Source: Microvirga soli (lineage in GTDB: Bacteria > Pseudomonadota > Alphaproteobacteria > Rhizobiales > Beijerinckiaceae). From it: a stretch of DNA of 64,000 nucleotides. A model generated the notes under the pieces. It was not told the origin of the DNA and searched no databases. It was given only the letters and a program-made list of their open reading frames with translations. Location: positions 1 to 64,000 of the forward strand of contig NZ_JAERQE010000016.1 of NCBI RefSeq assembly GCF_016734765.1. Reading direction: 5' to 3'. This document shows, in pieces, positions 25,732 through 36,142 of the stretch (positions are counted from its first letter, which is position 1; each line of letters starts with the position of its first letter). Made by a program: the position numbers and the translations under genes.

Positions 25732-25828
25732 CGGGCTCAAACCTCCCAGCTTGGGCCCGATGTTAGCGCGACCATTTGAAACGCGATAGTGTTGCTATAT
25801 TTTTCGCGGAGGACTTTCGTTTTCCGGC

Positions 25829-25853
25829 GGAACCCTTTCCCTGGAAATTCGTT
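25829..25853 (+). promoter_or_regulatory. EcfG-type (general stress sigma) promoter
   Basis: GGAAC at 25829-25833 and CGTT at 25850-25853 are separated by 16 bp, an exact fit to the alphaproteobacterial EcfG consensus GGAAC-N16/17-CGTT (established knowledge). It points towards the response regulator gene, which starts about 200 bp downstream. That gene may belong to the general stress regulon. Confidence 0.65.
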
Positions 25854-25923
25854 GAGTCCGACTGCACGGAGAAAGCCGGAAGGCGACTAAACTCCGCAAA
25901 GCCTGTTCGGGAGGGGCCCATTC

Positions 25924-25965
25924 ATGACACGGATCGATTCCATTCCGCTGAAGCCGCGATGCTGA
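25924..25965 (+). CDS. Possible 13-residue leader peptide
   Basis: ATG 25924 follows a strong GGGAGGGG ribosome site by 7 nt and encodes only 13 residues (MTRIDSIPLKPRC) before TGA. It lies between the EcfG-type promoter and the response regulator gene. It could be a leader peptide, or simply the wreck of an older gene start. Evidence is limited to the ribosome site and position. Confidence 0.22.
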   Translation: MTRIDSIPLKPRC

Positions 25966-26058
25966 TCCGCCGATTGAAAGGGCCGTTGACTTGGCACGAT
26001 CGGAAGCCAGGTACACGTGCAGAGACTGGAGTGTCCGCTGTCACGGAGGAGACGAAGT

Positions 26059-26511
26059 TTGAGTAGCGATAAGCCTTTGCGCATCCTCGTTGTGGAGGAT
26101 GAAATCCTGATCGCGCTCGAACTCGAAAGCCTGCTCCAGGATCTGGGACATGATGTCGTGGGCATAGCGGCCTCGTCCAAGGACGCGCTTTCCCTTGGCC
26201 GGGATCTCAAGCCCGACCTCGCATTCGTCGATATCCATCTCTCCGACGGTCCGAGCGGCATCGATGTTGCCCGCCATCTCAGCAGTGAGCACGGGGTCAC
26301 TGTGCTGTTCATGACGGCCAATGCCAAGCGCATTCCCGAGGATTTCGCCGGCGCCTGGGGCGTCATCGCCAAGCCCTATACGGAGCGCGGCGTTCGCGAG
26401 GCGCTGGCCTATGTGATGGCTGGCCAGCCGCGCGAGCCGCAGGAGGCCCGCACGGTGACCTTCGTCCCTTTCGGTCGTGGGGCCCGAGAGCGTAGCTCCC
26501 AGATATCCTGA
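26059..26511 (+). CDS. Single-domain response regulator
   Basis: A 150-residue CheY-like receiver with no output domain. The acidic pair is in 'VVEDEILIALELE', the phospho-acceptor Asp in 'LAFVDIHLSDG', the switch Thr in 'LFMTAN', and the conserved Lys in 'VIAKPYTERGV'. The start is placed at TTG 26059 because GGAGGA precedes it by 8 nt; the frame stays open to a GTG at 26017. The family contains alphaproteobacterial stress and phosphorelay receivers. An EcfG-type promoter upstream fits a stress role. The partner kinase is not in the window. Confidence 0.85.
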   Translation: MSSDKPLRILVVEDEILIALELESLLQDLGHDVVGIAASSKDALSLGRDLKPDLAFVDIHLSDGPSGIDVARHLSSEHGVTVLFMTANAKRIPEDFAGAWGVIAKPYTERGVREALAYVMAGQPREPQEARTVTFVPFGRGARERSSQIS

Positions 26512-26523
26512 CGGCTCCTGCCG

Positions 26524-29235
26524 TTATCGCTGCGCTTTCAGGCGGTAGAGCGCCTCGAGTGCCTCTCGCGGCGTCATCTGGTCCGGGTCCAGACCATCGA
26601 GCGCCTCACGCAAGAGATCTTGCTTCGGTGCAGGCGGGGTCTCGGTTCGAACAGGAACGGCAAAAAGCGGCAGGTCGTCGAGCAGCGCGCGCTTCGGAGC
26701 CTCCCGGTCGGATCTCTCCAACTCGCTCAAGATCGTCTTTGCCCGTTCGACGACGGCCGTGGGCAGGCCTGCGAGCCGCGCCACCTGCAGACCATAGGAG
26801 CGGTCGGCCGCACCAGCCACCACCTCGTGCAGGAACACCACCTCGCCGTTCCATTCCGTGACCTTCAGGGTCGCGTTCGAGATGCGAGGCATCCGCTCGG
26901 CCAGCGCCGTCAATTCATGGAAATGCGTGGCGAACAGCGCCCGGCAGCGATTGGTCTCGTGCAGATGCTCAATAGCCGCCCAGGCGATGGACAGCCCGTC
27001 GAAGGTGGCGGTGCCGCGCCCGATCTCGTCGAGGATCACGAGAGAGCGGGCGGTGGCCTGGTTGAGGATGGCGGCGGTTTCCACCATCTCGACCATGAAG
27101 GTCGAGCGGCCCCGCGCCAGATCGTCGGCCGCACCGACGCGTGAGAAGAGCCGGTCGACGATGCCGACATGCGCCTCTTTGGCCGGCACGTAGGAGCCCA
27201 TCTGGGCCAGCACGACGATGAGCGCGTTCTGGCGCAGATAGGTGGACTTGCCGCCCATGTTCGGGCCCGTGATCAGCAGGATGTGACCTGCATCCTTGCC
27301 CGATAGATCCGAATCGTTGGCGATGAACGGAACGCCCTCGCGCTTGAGCGCCGCTTCGACCACCGGATGGCGACCGCCCTTGATCGTGAAGGCGAGGCCC
27401 GTATCGACCACGGGGCAGGTCCAGTCGAGACGCATGGCGAGGTCTGCGAGGGCCGCCGTCACGTCGATCACGGCCAATGACTCTGCGGCTGCGGCGATGT
27501 CTTCCGTGAGGTCGAGGAGCGCCTGCACCATCTCGTCGAACAGCGCGAGTTCGATCTTCAGCGCTCGGTCGGACGCGGAGGCGATCTTCGATTCGAGCTC
27601 CCCGAGTTCCATGGTGGAGAAGCGCATGGCGCCCGCCATGGTCTGGCGATGGACGAAGGTGTCCTTCCAGGGCTCCTTCAGCAGGTCCTCGCCCACATTC
27701 TGCGGCACCTCCACGAAGTAGCCGATCATGTGGTTGTGCTTGACGCGCAAGCCCCGGCAGCCGGTGTCGGTGGCGTAGCGGGCTTGAAGAGCCGCGATGA
27801 AGCGGCGGGAATCCTGCTGCAGCTCGCGCAACTCGTCGAGGCTTGCGTCGAACGCGGCGCGAATGAAGCCGCCGTCGCGCTTGAGCAGCGGCAGTTCGTC
27901 GGCAAGGGCGGCGCTTAACCGGTCGGCTACATCCGTGCGCAGGCCTTGGAGCACCTGGGCGGCCTCCGAGAGTTCTCTCGGCAGATTGGGCGCAATCGCC
28001 AGCTCAAGCCCGAGTTCGCGCGCCGCGAACAAGCCGTCGCGCACGCAGGCCAGATCTCGCGGTCCGCCGCGTCCCAGGCTCAAGCGCGACAGGGCGCGGG
28101 CGAGATCCGGCGAGCGCTTGAGGATGCGCCGCAGCCGGTCACGCAGGTCGCCGTTCTCGACGAGCGCCGTGACCGAATCCTGCCGGTCGCGGATCCGGTC
28201 CGGATGGGTGAGGGGACCGGCAAGCCGCTCGGCCAGCAGCCGCGCGCCGCCGGGTGTTACTGTGCAGTCGATGGTGGCGAGCAGGCTGCCGGCCCGCTCG
28301 CCCGACAGGGTGCGGGTCAGTTCCAGGTTGGCTCGAGTCGCCGCATCGATGGCGAGCGCCGCGCCCGAGGTATCGCGAGAAGGCGGGTTGAGAATCGGAC
28401 GGCTGTCGATCTGGGTCTTCTCGACATAGAACAGCGCACTGCCCGCCGCCGTGATCTCGGCGGGGCTGAAGGCTCCGAAAGCGTCCAGCGTCGCGACTCC
28501 GAAATAGCTTTTCAGCCGCCGCTCGGCCGAGGCCGGATCGAGGCCCTCGCGGGACAGGGGCGTGATCGAGGCGCGGGTTTCCTGCCAGAAGCCCCTCAAC
28601 TCCGGATCGTCGTGGATCACGTCCGGCACCAGGATCTCGCGCGGCTCGAAGCGGGCGATCTCGGCCGAGAGGCCAGTGCCGTCCGTCTCGCTCAAGACAA
28701 AATGGCCTGTGGATATGTCGAGGGCGGCCAGCCCATAGCACCATTGGGTGTCGGAGGCCCGGCGCCGGGCGATGGCGAGCAGGTAATTGGCCCGCCCCGG
28801 TTCCAGCAGGCGCTCCTCGGTGATCGTGCCCGGCGTGACGAGGCGCACGACGTCGCGGCGAACCACCGATTTCGAGCCGCGCTTCTTCGCCTCGGCCGGG
28901 TCCTCTGTCTGCTCGCAGACGGCGACCCGGTGCCCGAGACCGATGAGGCGCTGGAGATAATCGTCCGCCCGCTCCACCGGCACGCCGCACATGGGAATGT
29001 CCTGCCCCTGGTGCTTGCCGCGCTTGGTGAGCACGATGCCGAGCGACTGGCTCGCGATCTCCGCGTCCTCGAAGAACAGCTCGTAGAAGTCGCCCATCCG
29101 GTAGAACAGCAGGCTGTCCGGGTTGGCGGCCTTGATCTCGATATACTGGGCCATCATGGGCGTGACGCGGCTGTCTTGTGGGACGGCGTTCGCTGAGGCG
29201 GTCTCGGAGGATTTATACGCGGCTTGGGACGACAT
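26524..29235 (-). CDS. mutS: DNA mismatch repair protein MutS
   Basis: A 903-residue protein that recognises mismatches and recruits MutL. The mismatch-binding Phe-x-Glu motif is in '[12 protein letters not shown]' near residue 50. Core and clamp domains follow, then the ABC-type ATPase: Walker A '[15 protein letters not shown]', signature-like '[12 protein letters not shown]', Walker B '[16 protein letters not shown]', and 'FATHFHELT'. The C-terminus ends in '[14 protein letters not shown]', typical of full-length MutS1. Converges with the response regulator gene, with 12 bp between stops. Confidence 0.97.
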   Translation of the reverse strand: MSSQAAYKSSETASANAVPQDSRVTPMMAQYIEIKAANPDSLLFYRMGDFYELFFEDAEIASQSLGIVLTKRGKHQGQDIPMCGVPVERADDYLQRLIGLGHRVAVCEQTEDPAEAKKRGSKSVVRRDVVRLVTPGTITEERLLEPGRANYLLAIARRRASDTQWCYGLAALDISTGHFVLSETDGTGLSAEIARFEPREILVPDVIHDDPELRGFWQETRASITPLSREGLDPASAERRLKSYFGVATLDAFGAFSPAEITAAGSALFYVEKTQIDSRPILNPPSRDTSGAALAIDAATRANLELTRTLSGERAGSLLATIDCTVTPGGARLLAERLAGPLTHPDRIRDRQDSVTALVENGDLRDRLRRILKRSPDLARALSRLSLGRGGPRDLACVRDGLFAARELGLELAIAPNLPRELSEAAQVLQGLRTDVADRLSAALADELPLLKRDGGFIRAAFDASLDELRELQQDSRRFIAALQARYATDTGCRGLRVKHNHMIGYFVEVPQNVGEDLLKEPWKDTFVHRQTMAGAMRFSTMELGELESKIASASDRALKIELALFDEMVQALLDLTEDIAAAAESLAVIDVTAALADLAMRLDWTCPVVDTGLAFTIKGGRHPVVEAALKREGVPFIANDSDLSGKDAGHILLITGPNMGGKSTYLRQNALIVVLAQMGSYVPAKEAHVGIVDRLFSRVGAADDLARGRSTFMVEMVETAAILNQATARSLVILDEIGRGTATFDGLSIAWAAIEHLHETNRCRALFATHFHELTALAERMPRISNATLKVTEWNGEVVFLHEVVAGAADRSYGLQVARLAGLPTAVVERAKTILSELERSDREAPKRALLDDLPLFAVPVRTETPPAPKQDLLREALDGLDPDQMTPREALEALYRLKAQR

Positions 29236-29383
29236 CCGTCCTGTGTAGCAAAGCTCAAGGCCCCTTTCACCCGTGTCATGGGGTCCGAAGGGCGCATGTG
29301 GACAAGTCTTGAGGAAAGCGCATCCTATGTCTTAAGGTCGCATCCCCCTTAGGAAACGCCCTGCTCACAAGAATCGGACCCTC

Positions 29384-31675
29384 ATGACCGACGATCAGCG
29401 CCCGACCCGCCGCAAACGCCCGACCTTCACGGACCAGGAGGCGCTGCAATTCCACGCCCAGGGACGCCCCGGCAAGCTCGAGGTCGTCCCCACCAAGCCC
29501 ATGGCGACCCAGCGCGACCTGTCGCTCGCCTATTCGCCGGGCGTCGCGGTGCCGGTGCTGGCCATTGCCGAGAACCCATCGCTCGCTTTCGACTACACCA
29601 CCCGGGCCAACATGGTGGCGGTGATCTCGAACGGCACCGCGATCCTCGGCCTCGGCAATCTCGGGGCGCTCGCCTCGAAGCCGGTGATGGAGGGCAAGTC
29701 GGTGCTCTTCAAGCGCTTCGCGGATGTGGACTCCATCGACCTCGAGGTCGACACGGAAGATGCGGACAACTTCATCAACTGCGTGCGCTATCTCGGCCCC
29801 TCCTTCGGCGGCATCAATCTGGAGGACATCAAGGCGCCGGAATGCTTCATCATCGAGGAGCGCCTGCGGGAGCTCATGGACATTCCAGTGTTCCATGACG
29901 ACCAGCACGGCACGGCGATCATCGCGGCCGCAGGGCTCATCAACGCCCTGCATCTCACTGACCGCGACATGGCAAAGACCCGGCTCGTTGTGAACGGCGC
30001 GGGTGCGGCCGGCATCGCCTGCACCGAGCTTCTGAAAGCCATGGGCTTTGCGCCCAACAACGTCATCCTCTGCGACACCAAGGGCGTGATCTACAAGGGC
30101 CGCACCGAGGGCATGAACCAGTGGAAATCGGCGCACGCGGCCGAAACCGATGCGCGCACGCTAGCGGACGCGCTCAAGGGCGCGGATGCGGTGTTCGGCC
30201 TGTCGGCGAAGGGCGCGTTCAGCGACGACATGATCCGCTCCATGGCGCCGAACCCGATCATCTTTGCCATGGCCAATCCTGACCCGGAGATCACCCCGGA
30301 AGAGGTGGCGCGCATTCGCGACGACGTGATCATTGCGACCGGCCGCTCCGACTACCCGAACCAAGTCAACAACGTGCTCGGGTTCCCCTACATCTTCCGC
30401 GGCGCTCTCGACGTGCAGGCGACCACGATCAACATGGAGATGAAGATCGCTGCCGCCCACGCACTGGCGGAACTCGCCCGCGAGGACGTGCCGGACGAGG
30501 TGGCGGCCGCCTATCAGGGTGCGCGCCCCCGTTTCGGCCGCGACTACATCATCCCGGTGCCGTTCGATCCGCGCCTGATCCACACGATCCCGATGGCCGT
30601 GGCGAAGGCCGCCATGGACACGGAGGTGGCGCGCCGTCCCATCGTCGACATGCGCTCCTACAAGGCGCAGCTCTCCGCCCGGCGCGATCCGGTGGCGGGA
30701 ACGCTCAACCGCATCTTCGAGCGCGTGCGCAGGTTCCCCAAACGCGTGGTCTTCGCCGAGGGCGAGGAGGAGCAGGTGATCCGCGCGGCTCTGTCCTTCG
30801 TCAACCAGGGGCTGGGCAAGGCCATCCTGGTCGGACGCGAGGACCGCATCCATGAGACGGCGGTGCAGGCCGGCATCGACCTCGAAGGCCGCGAAGGCAT
30901 TGAGATCCACAACGCGCGCCTGTCGAACCGCAACGCGACCTATGCGCAGTTTCTCTATGAACGCCTGCAGCGCAAGGGCTACCTGTTCCGCGACTGCCAG
31001 CGCATGATCAACCAGGACCGCAACCACTTCGCCGCCTCCATGGTGGCGTTGGGCGATGCTGATGCCATGGTGACAGGCGCGACGCGCAACTACTCCACGG
31101 CCCTTGCCGACGTGCGGCACGTGGTCGATGCGAAGCCCGGTCACCGGGTCATCGGCGTCTCGCTCTGCCTCGCGCGGGGGCGCACGGTGCTGGTGGCGGA
31201 CACGGCCATTCACGAGATGCCGAACGCTCAGGAACTCGCCGAGATCGCCATCGAATCCGCCGGCGTGGCGCGCCGCCTCGGCTACGAGCCCCGCGTGGCG
31301 CTCCTGTCCTTCTCGACCTTCGGCCATCCGAAGGCGGAGCGGGCCGAGAAGATCCAGGAAGCCGTGAAGATCCTCGACGGCATGCGGGTCGATTTCGAGT
31401 ATGACGGCGAGATGGCTGCCGATGTGGCGCTCAACCGGGACGTCATGGCGCAGTATCCATTCAGCCGCCTCACCGACACGGCGAACGTGCTCATCATGCC
31501 GGCCTTCCACTCGGCATCGATCTCCACCAAGATGCTGCAGGAACTCGGCGGCGCAATGGTTCTGGGACCGCTCGTCGTGGGTCTCGACAAGCCGGTGCAG
31601 ATCGTCTCGCTGGGCGCCACCGACAACGACATCGTCAACATGGCGGCGTTGGCCGCCTACAATATCGGTGGCTGA
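29384..31675 (+). CDS. maeB: NADP-dependent malic enzyme with phosphotransacetylase-like C-terminus
   Basis: A 763-residue two-domain enzyme. Residues about 10-430 are malic enzyme: 'RDLSLAYSPGVAVPVLAI', 'VMEGKSVLFKRFADVDSIDLEV', 'IPVFHDDQHGTAIIAAAG', NADP fold 'VVNGAGAAGIACTELL', 'FAMANPDPEITPEEV'. Residues about 440-760 resemble phosphate acetyltransferase ('VVFAEGEEEQVIRAA', 'NRDVMAQYPFSRLTDTANVLIMPAFHSASISTKML'), which in this family is regulatory rather than catalytic. It decarboxylates malate to pyruvate with NADPH formation. Divergent from mutS. Confidence 0.95.
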   Translation: MTDDQRPTRRKRPTFTDQEALQFHAQGRPGKLEVVPTKPMATQRDLSLAYSPGVAVPVLAIAENPSLAFDYTTRANMVAVISNGTAILGLGNLGALASKPVMEGKSVLFKRFADVDSIDLEVDTEDADNFINCVRYLGPSFGGINLEDIKAPECFIIEERLRELMDIPVFHDDQHGTAIIAAAGLINALHLTDRDMAKTRLVVNGAGAAGIACTELLKAMGFAPNNVILCDTKGVIYKGRTEGMNQWKSAHAAETDARTLADALKGADAVFGLSAKGAFSDDMIRSMAPNPIIFAMANPDPEITPEEVARIRDDVIIATGRSDYPNQVNNVLGFPYIFRGALDVQATTINMEMKIAAAHALAELAREDVPDEVAAAYQGARPRFGRDYIIPVPFDPRLIHTIPMAVAKAAMDTEVARRPIVDMRSYKAQLSARRDPVAGTLNRIFERVRRFPKRVVFAEGEEEQVIRAALSFVNQGLGKAILVGREDRIHETAVQAGIDLEGREGIEIHNARLSNRNATYAQFLYERLQRKGYLFRDCQRMINQDRNHFAASMVALGDADAMVTGATRNYSTALADVRHVVDAKPGHRVIGVSLCLARGRTVLVADTAIHEMPNAQELAEIAIESAGVARRLGYEPRVALLSFSTFGHPKAERAEKIQEAVKILDGMRVDFEYDGEMAADVALNRDVMAQYPFSRLTDTANVLIMPAFHSASISTKMLQELGGAMVLGPLVVGLDKPVQIVSLGATDNDIVNMAALAAYNIGG

Positions 31676-31676
31676 A

Positions 31677-32420
31677 TCAGCGCAGCCCCTGAACGACAAG
31701 AATGACGCCGCCACAGATGATGGCGGCGTCCAGAATGGCATTGTGAATGTGGATTGGCAGAGCCTGCGTGAGCCTCTTGGCGATGAAGGCTCCCGGCGTT
31801 GCCGAAACACCGATGATCACGGCCATGATCCACGATGACGGGGGCAGGGCGCCGAACGCCTGAAAGATGCCGGACTTCACGACGCCCAAGCCTAAGGAAA
31901 TTGCGGCATCCGTCGCAATGACCGCTCGCCCGCTCAGGCCCGATGCCATGAGGATCGACAGCAGGATCACGCCTGAGCCTGCCGTGCCGCCGACGAGCAA
32001 TCCATACCCTGCTCCCGCGGCTGCCAGGCTGCCGCCCGACAGCTGCATCTGCCGTCGTTTCAGATAAAGCCTTGCCGGAACCATCAGGATCAGGAAGGTC
32101 CCGATGGTGATGGCGGCGCCGCGGCCGGTCAGGAACGTATAGCCATAGGCCCCGAGCATGCAGGTCGGCAGGGCCATGCCGCCGATCAGGAGCGCGCGGC
32201 GGGTGTCGAGATCCTGACGAAAGGCCAGGACACGGCTGGCATTGGTGAACAGGGCCGACAGGCCGATGATCGGGACGACCGGTTCTGCCCCGACGATCGG
32301 CACGAGCACCAGAGGCATGAGAAGGCCGGTGCCATAGCCCGCAATGCCGCCGATCGTTCCCGTGATCAGGGCGCACAAGGCAATGAGCCCGTATTGCAGG
32401 AGCGACACATCCTCGGCCAT
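31677..32420 (-). CDS. TauE/SafE-family membrane transporter
   Basis: A 247-residue inner-membrane protein with about eight hydrophobic helices in two repeats. The 'ITGTIGGIAGYGTGLLMPLVL' and 'GLLVGGTAGSGVILLSILMASGLSG' segments match the two halves of the family (formerly DUF81). Relatives export sulfite, sulfoacetate or similar organosulfur anions; the substrate is not evident here. ATG 32420 follows GAGGG. Its stop is one base after the maeB stop, on the opposite strand. Confidence 0.88.
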   Translation of the reverse strand: MAEDVSLLQYGLIALCALITGTIGGIAGYGTGLLMPLVLVPIVGAEPVVPIIGLSALFTNASRVLAFRQDLDTRRALLIGGMALPTCMLGAYGYTFLTGRGAAITIGTFLILMVPARLYLKRRQMQLSGGSLAAAGAGYGLLVGGTAGSGVILLSILMASGLSGRAVIATDAAISLGLGVVKSGIFQAFGALPPSSWIMAVIIGVSATPGAFIAKRLTQALPIHIHNAILDAAIICGGVILVVQGLR

Positions 32421-32613
32421 CAAACCCTCAATGATACATTCGACAAAGCCTGTAATTGCCGCCTTCCCGATTCGAAATACTTTCGGGACGGTTCAGGCTG
32501 AAAGCTCTCTAGCTGCTCATTTCCTTCAAGCACCCTGCCGATCTTGAGAGTGGCGCCGCCGTCTCTGCAAGGCTAAACACACCCGAAGAGAACTGAAGGA
32601 AAGTAACCTGACC

Positions 32614-33225
32614 ATGGGGCATCCCACCACAATCGTGTTCGATATCGGCAATGTGCTGCTGCGCTGGGATCCGCGCAACCTCTACCGCACCCTCTTCGAC
32701 GATGAGGCGGAGATGGAGTGGTTCTTGGAGAACGTCTGCACCCATGACTGGAACGTGGAGCAGGACCGGGGCCGCGACTGGGACGAGGCGGTGGCCCTTC
32801 TCGTCAAGGATCATCCCAAGCACGAGCCGCATATCCGCGCTTTTCATGAGCGTTGGCACGAGACCGTCTCCGGCGTGTTCGAGGAGCATGTGGCCCTGCT
32901 GCTCCGCCTGCGTGAGGCGGGTGTGCCGAACTACTGCATCACCAACTTCTCCGGCCCCAAGTTCATCCTGGCGCAGGAGCGTTTCCCCTTCCTCGCGGGC
33001 TTCGACGGCATCATCGTGTCCGGCGACGAGCGCCTGCTGAAGCCCGATCCCGCCATCTACCATCTACTGCTCGACCGCTATGGGCTCAAAGCCGAGGATT
33101 GCGTGTTCATCGACGACTCCCAGCCCAATGTAGCGGCGGCGCGCGATGTCGGCATGCATGCGATCCACTGCGTGGAGGGAATCGATCTGGCGGCAGAGCT
33201 GCGGGGGTATGGCTTTCCGGTCTAA
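32614..33225 (+). CDS. HAD-superfamily phosphatase, YihX-like
   Basis: A 203-residue cytoplasmic HAD hydrolase (subfamily IA). Motif I is 'VFDIGNVLLRWDP', the nucleophile-Asp pattern of YihX-type phosphatases. Motif II Thr/Asn is in 'NYCITNFSG', motif III Lys in 'DERLLKPDPAIYHLLL', motif IV in 'CVFIDDSQPNVAAA'. YihX hydrolyses glucose-1-phosphate (known for E. coli); substrate specificity here is not established. Confidence 0.88.
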   Translation: MGHPTTIVFDIGNVLLRWDPRNLYRTLFDDEAEMEWFLENVCTHDWNVEQDRGRDWDEAVALLVKDHPKHEPHIRAFHERWHETVSGVFEEHVALLLRLREAGVPNYCITNFSGPKFILAQERFPFLAGFDGIIVSGDERLLKPDPAIYHLLLDRYGLKAEDCVFIDDSQPNVAAARDVGMHAIHCVEGIDLAAELRGYGFPV

Positions 33226-33263
33226 CCGCTTGCCCTCTCGCTCCGCATGAGCCATCAGGCGGC

Positions 33264-35729
33264 ATGCGCGCTTTCGACACCTCCCTTCCCATCGATGCCG
33301 TTCTCGGCGACCTGACGGCGAGTCTGCGCGGGCGGCCGAATGCGGTGCTCGTCGCGCCGCCCGGCGCCGGCAAGACCACTCGCGTGCCGCTGGTGCTGCT
33401 CGACGAGGCGTGGGTAAACGGCGGAAAGATCATCGTCCTGGAGCCGCGCCGTCTTGCGGCCCGCGCGGCGGCGGCTCGCATGGCGCAGACGCTTGGCGAG
33501 GCGGTGGGCGAGACTGTGGGCCTGCGCGTTCGCCTCGGCTCCAAGGTGAGCCGCAGGACGCGGATCGAGGTGGTGACCGAGGGCGTCTTCGCCCGCATGA
33601 TCCTCGACGATCCGGCGCTGGAAGGCATTGCGGCCGTTCTGTTCGACGAGTTCCATGAACGCTCCCTCGATGCGGATCTCGGCCTTGCCCTGGCGCTCGA
33701 TGCGCAAGGCGGGCTGCGCGAGGATCTTCGCCTCGTCGTAATGTCCGCGACGCTCGATGGCGCTCGGGTGGCGAGGCTGTTGAGCGACGCGCCGGTGGTC
33801 GAATCCGAAGGCCGGGCCTATCCGGTGGAGACCCGCTATCTCGGGCGCGACCCCAACCGCCGCATCGAGGAGCAGGTAGCGGACGCGGTCACCCGCGCAC
33901 TTCGCGCTGAGAGTGGCTCCATCCTGGTCTTCCTGCCGGGCCAGGGAGAAATCCGCCGGGTCGAGACGGTACTACGCGAGCGCATCACCGATCCCGCCGT
34001 CGACATCGCGCCGCTCTATGGGGCGCTGGAGCGGGGCGAGCAGGATCTGGCGGTGAGCCCCGCCAAGCCCGGACGCCGCAAGGTGGTGCTTGCCACCTCC
34101 ATCGCCGAAACCTCGCTCACCATCGAGGGTGTGAGGGTCGTCGTCGATTCAGGGTTGGCCCGCGTGCCGGTCTACGAGCCGAATATCGGCCTCACGCGGT
34201 TGGAAACCGTACGCGTCTCCCGTGCCGCCGCCGATCAGCGGCGGGGCCGCGCAGGACGTACCGAGCCTGGCGTCTGCTACCGGCTGTGGGAGGAGGCCGC
34301 GACCGGAGCGCTGGAGCCTTTCGGCCGGCCGGAGATCCTATCCGCCGACCTCGCCCCTCTGCTGCTCGATTGCGCGGCCTGGGGTGTCGCCGATCCCATG
34401 GCGCTCTCCTTCCTCGATCCGCCGCCCGCACCGGCCCTGAAGGAGGCGAGAACGCTGCTGCAGCAGCTCGGCGCCCTCGATGGCGAGGGGCGCATCACGG
34501 ATGTCGGGCGCCGCCTGCGCGACCTGCCCCTGCCGCCGCGGCTAGCCCGCATGGTGCTGCTCGCGGGCGAGACCGGGCAGGCCCGTGATGCCGCCGGTGT
34601 GGCCGCCGTGCTCGTCGAGCGCGGCCTCGGGGGCGATGCGGCTGATCTCGCTGACCGGGTCGAGCGCTTTCGCCGCGACCGCTCCAAGCGCGCCGAGGAC
34701 ATGCGGCGTATGGCGGAGGGCTGGGCAAAGGGCAGTAAAGGTGCATCGAAAGGTGAGCCGCACTCCATCGGCGCGCTGCTGACGCTGGCCTATCCCGACC
34801 GCATCGCCAAGGCCCGTGGCAAGCCGGGCGAATATCTCATGGCCAATGGGCGTGGCGCCTCGCTCGAGGCGCATGAGCGGCTGGCCAAGGAGCCTTATCT
34901 GGCTGTTGCCGAAATCGCCGGTGGTGCGGCCTCCGCACGGATCCTCGCAGCGGCGGCCATTTCCCTGGAGGAGATCGAGGCGCTGTTCGGCAATACAATC
35001 GAGCAGCGCGACGAAGTCACCTTCGACCGGCAGGCGCGGGCCCTGCGGGCGCGGGGCGTCCGACGCCTGGGTGCGCTGTTGCTCAACGAGCGTCCCCTGA
35101 AGGTTCCGCAGACAGAAGAGGCCGCGCGGGCGCTGGCCGAAGGTCTCGTCTCATTGGGGCTCGATGCGCTGCCCTGGTCGAAGGCCTTGGCGCAGTGGCG
35201 CGAGCGCGTGGTGTTTCTGCGCCAGGCCGAGGGCGAGGAATGGCCGGATCTGTCCGATGAGGCGCTGACGGGCACGGCGGACGTGTGGCTGGCCCCGCAT
35301 CTGGTTGGCCGGAGCGGCCTCGGCGAGATCGGCGCCGACCTGTTGAGCGAAGCCCTGCGCGGGCTGCTGCCGTGGAACCTGCAGCGTCGCCTCGATGCCG
35401 AGGCGCCAACCCATATCGAGGTGCCGACCGGATCGCAGATTCCGATCGATTACGGCGCCGAAGAGGGGCCCGTCCTCGCTGTGCGGGTGCAGGAACTCTT
35501 CGGCCTCGACAAGCACCCCACCATCGCGGCCGGGCGCGTGCCGCTCATCCTGCACCTGCTCTCGCCGGCGCAGCGCCCCATCCAGATCACCCGCGACCTG
35601 CCGGGATTTTGGCGCGGCTCCTGGGCGGCTGTGCGGGCGGATATGCGCGGGCAATACCCGAAGCATCCCTGGCCTGAGGATCCACTGACCGCGCCGCCCA
35701 CAAGACGCGCGAAGCCGCGGGGCACGTGA
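33264..35729 (+). CDS. hrpB: ATP-dependent helicase HrpB
   Basis: An 821-residue DEAH-type helicase. Walker A 'VAPPGAGKTTRVPL' at about 31-44, 'DEFHERSLDADLGLAL' for the DExH box, 'VMSATLDG' for motif III, 'ATSIAETSLTIEGVRVVVDSG', 'DQRRGRAGRTEPGVCYRLW' for motif VI, and the HrpB-specific C-terminus 'PTHIEVPTGSQIPIDYG'. The frame extends upstream to 33099 inside the HAD gene, but ATG 33264 gives the normal HrpB start. The cellular role of HrpB is poorly known. Confidence 0.95.
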   Translation: MRAFDTSLPIDAVLGDLTASLRGRPNAVLVAPPGAGKTTRVPLVLLDEAWVNGGKIIVLEPRRLAARAAAARMAQTLGEAVGETVGLRVRLGSKVSRRTRIEVVTEGVFARMILDDPALEGIAAVLFDEFHERSLDADLGLALALDAQGGLREDLRLVVMSATLDGARVARLLSDAPVVESEGRAYPVETRYLGRDPNRRIEEQVADAVTRALRAESGSILVFLPGQGEIRRVETVLRERITDPAVDIAPLYGALERGEQDLAVSPAKPGRRKVVLATSIAETSLTIEGVRVVVDSGLARVPVYEPNIGLTRLETVRVSRAAADQRRGRAGRTEPGVCYRLWEEAATGALEPFGRPEILSADLAPLLLDCAAWGVADPMALSFLDPPPAPALKEARTLLQQLGALDGEGRITDVGRRLRDLPLPPRLARMVLLAGETGQARDAAGVAAVLVERGLGGDAADLADRVERFRRDRSKRAEDMRRMAEGWAKGSKGASKGEPHSIGALLTLAYPDRIAKARGKPGEYLMANGRGASLEAHERLAKEPYLAVAEIAGGAASARILAAAAISLEEIEALFGNTIEQRDEVTFDRQARALRARGVRRLGALLLNERPLKVPQTEEAARALAEGLVSLGLDALPWSKALAQWRERVVFLRQAEGEEWPDLSDEALTGTADVWLAPHLVGRSGLGEIGADLLSEALRGLLPWNLQRRLDAEAPTHIEVPTGSQIPIDYGAEEGPVLAVRVQELFGLDKHPTIAAGRVPLILHLLSPAQRPIQITRDLPGFWRGSWAAVRADMRGQYPKHPWPEDPLTAPPTRRAKPRGT

Positions 35730-35780
35730 TTCTTGATGCTGCCGTCGTTAGGGCCGTCTGGTAAAATCCGAACGCTGGGC

Positions 35781-36080
35781 TTAACCCACCCAGAGCCCAA
35801 GAGCGACGAGGATCAGGATCACGACCGACGCGCTGAGCAGAGCAAGCCAGAGGCGCGTTACCCGTCCATGTTCGCGGATCTCGTCCCTTAAATTGAGTTC
35901 GAGCTCCTCGAGACGTCGATAGAGGTTCTCCTGCCGCTGGTCGAAGAGCAGTCGCGTCTTCTCGTGCCCGTCCCGCGTTCCCGCGATCAGGATTTCCCAA
36001 TACTCGCGGCGGTCTTTCTCGTTTGCTTCCCGGCGGGCTTGCGACTGTCGCTTGCGCTCTTCTGCTGAAAGTCGGGCCAT
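35781..36080 (-). CDS. Small membrane-anchored coiled-coil protein
   Basis: A 99-residue protein. The first 75 residues are highly charged and probably form a coiled coil ('ERKRQSQARREANEKDRREYWE', then 'LYRRLEELELNLRDEIREHG'). A single C-terminal transmembrane helix follows ('LWLALLSASVVILILVALGLWV'). No named family recognised. It may anchor something to the inner membrane. Confidence 0.65.
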   Translation of the reverse strand: MARLSAEERKRQSQARREANEKDRREYWEILIAGTRDGHEKTRLLFDQRQENLYRRLEELELNLRDEIREHGRVTRLWLALLSASVVILILVALGLWVG

Positions 36081-36142
36081 CTCATCGCTTCCAATTGATC
36101 AAGACATAACCCACCGACGCGATACACGAAGGCAAACAGGCC

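Noticed and set aside
27946..29196. 416-residue plus-strand frame inside mutS
   Set aside because: Antisense shadow of a high-GC gene; no domain and low-complexity composition.
30161..31810. 549-residue minus-strand frame inside maeB
   Set aside because: His- and Arg-rich shadow of maeB with no recognisable domain.
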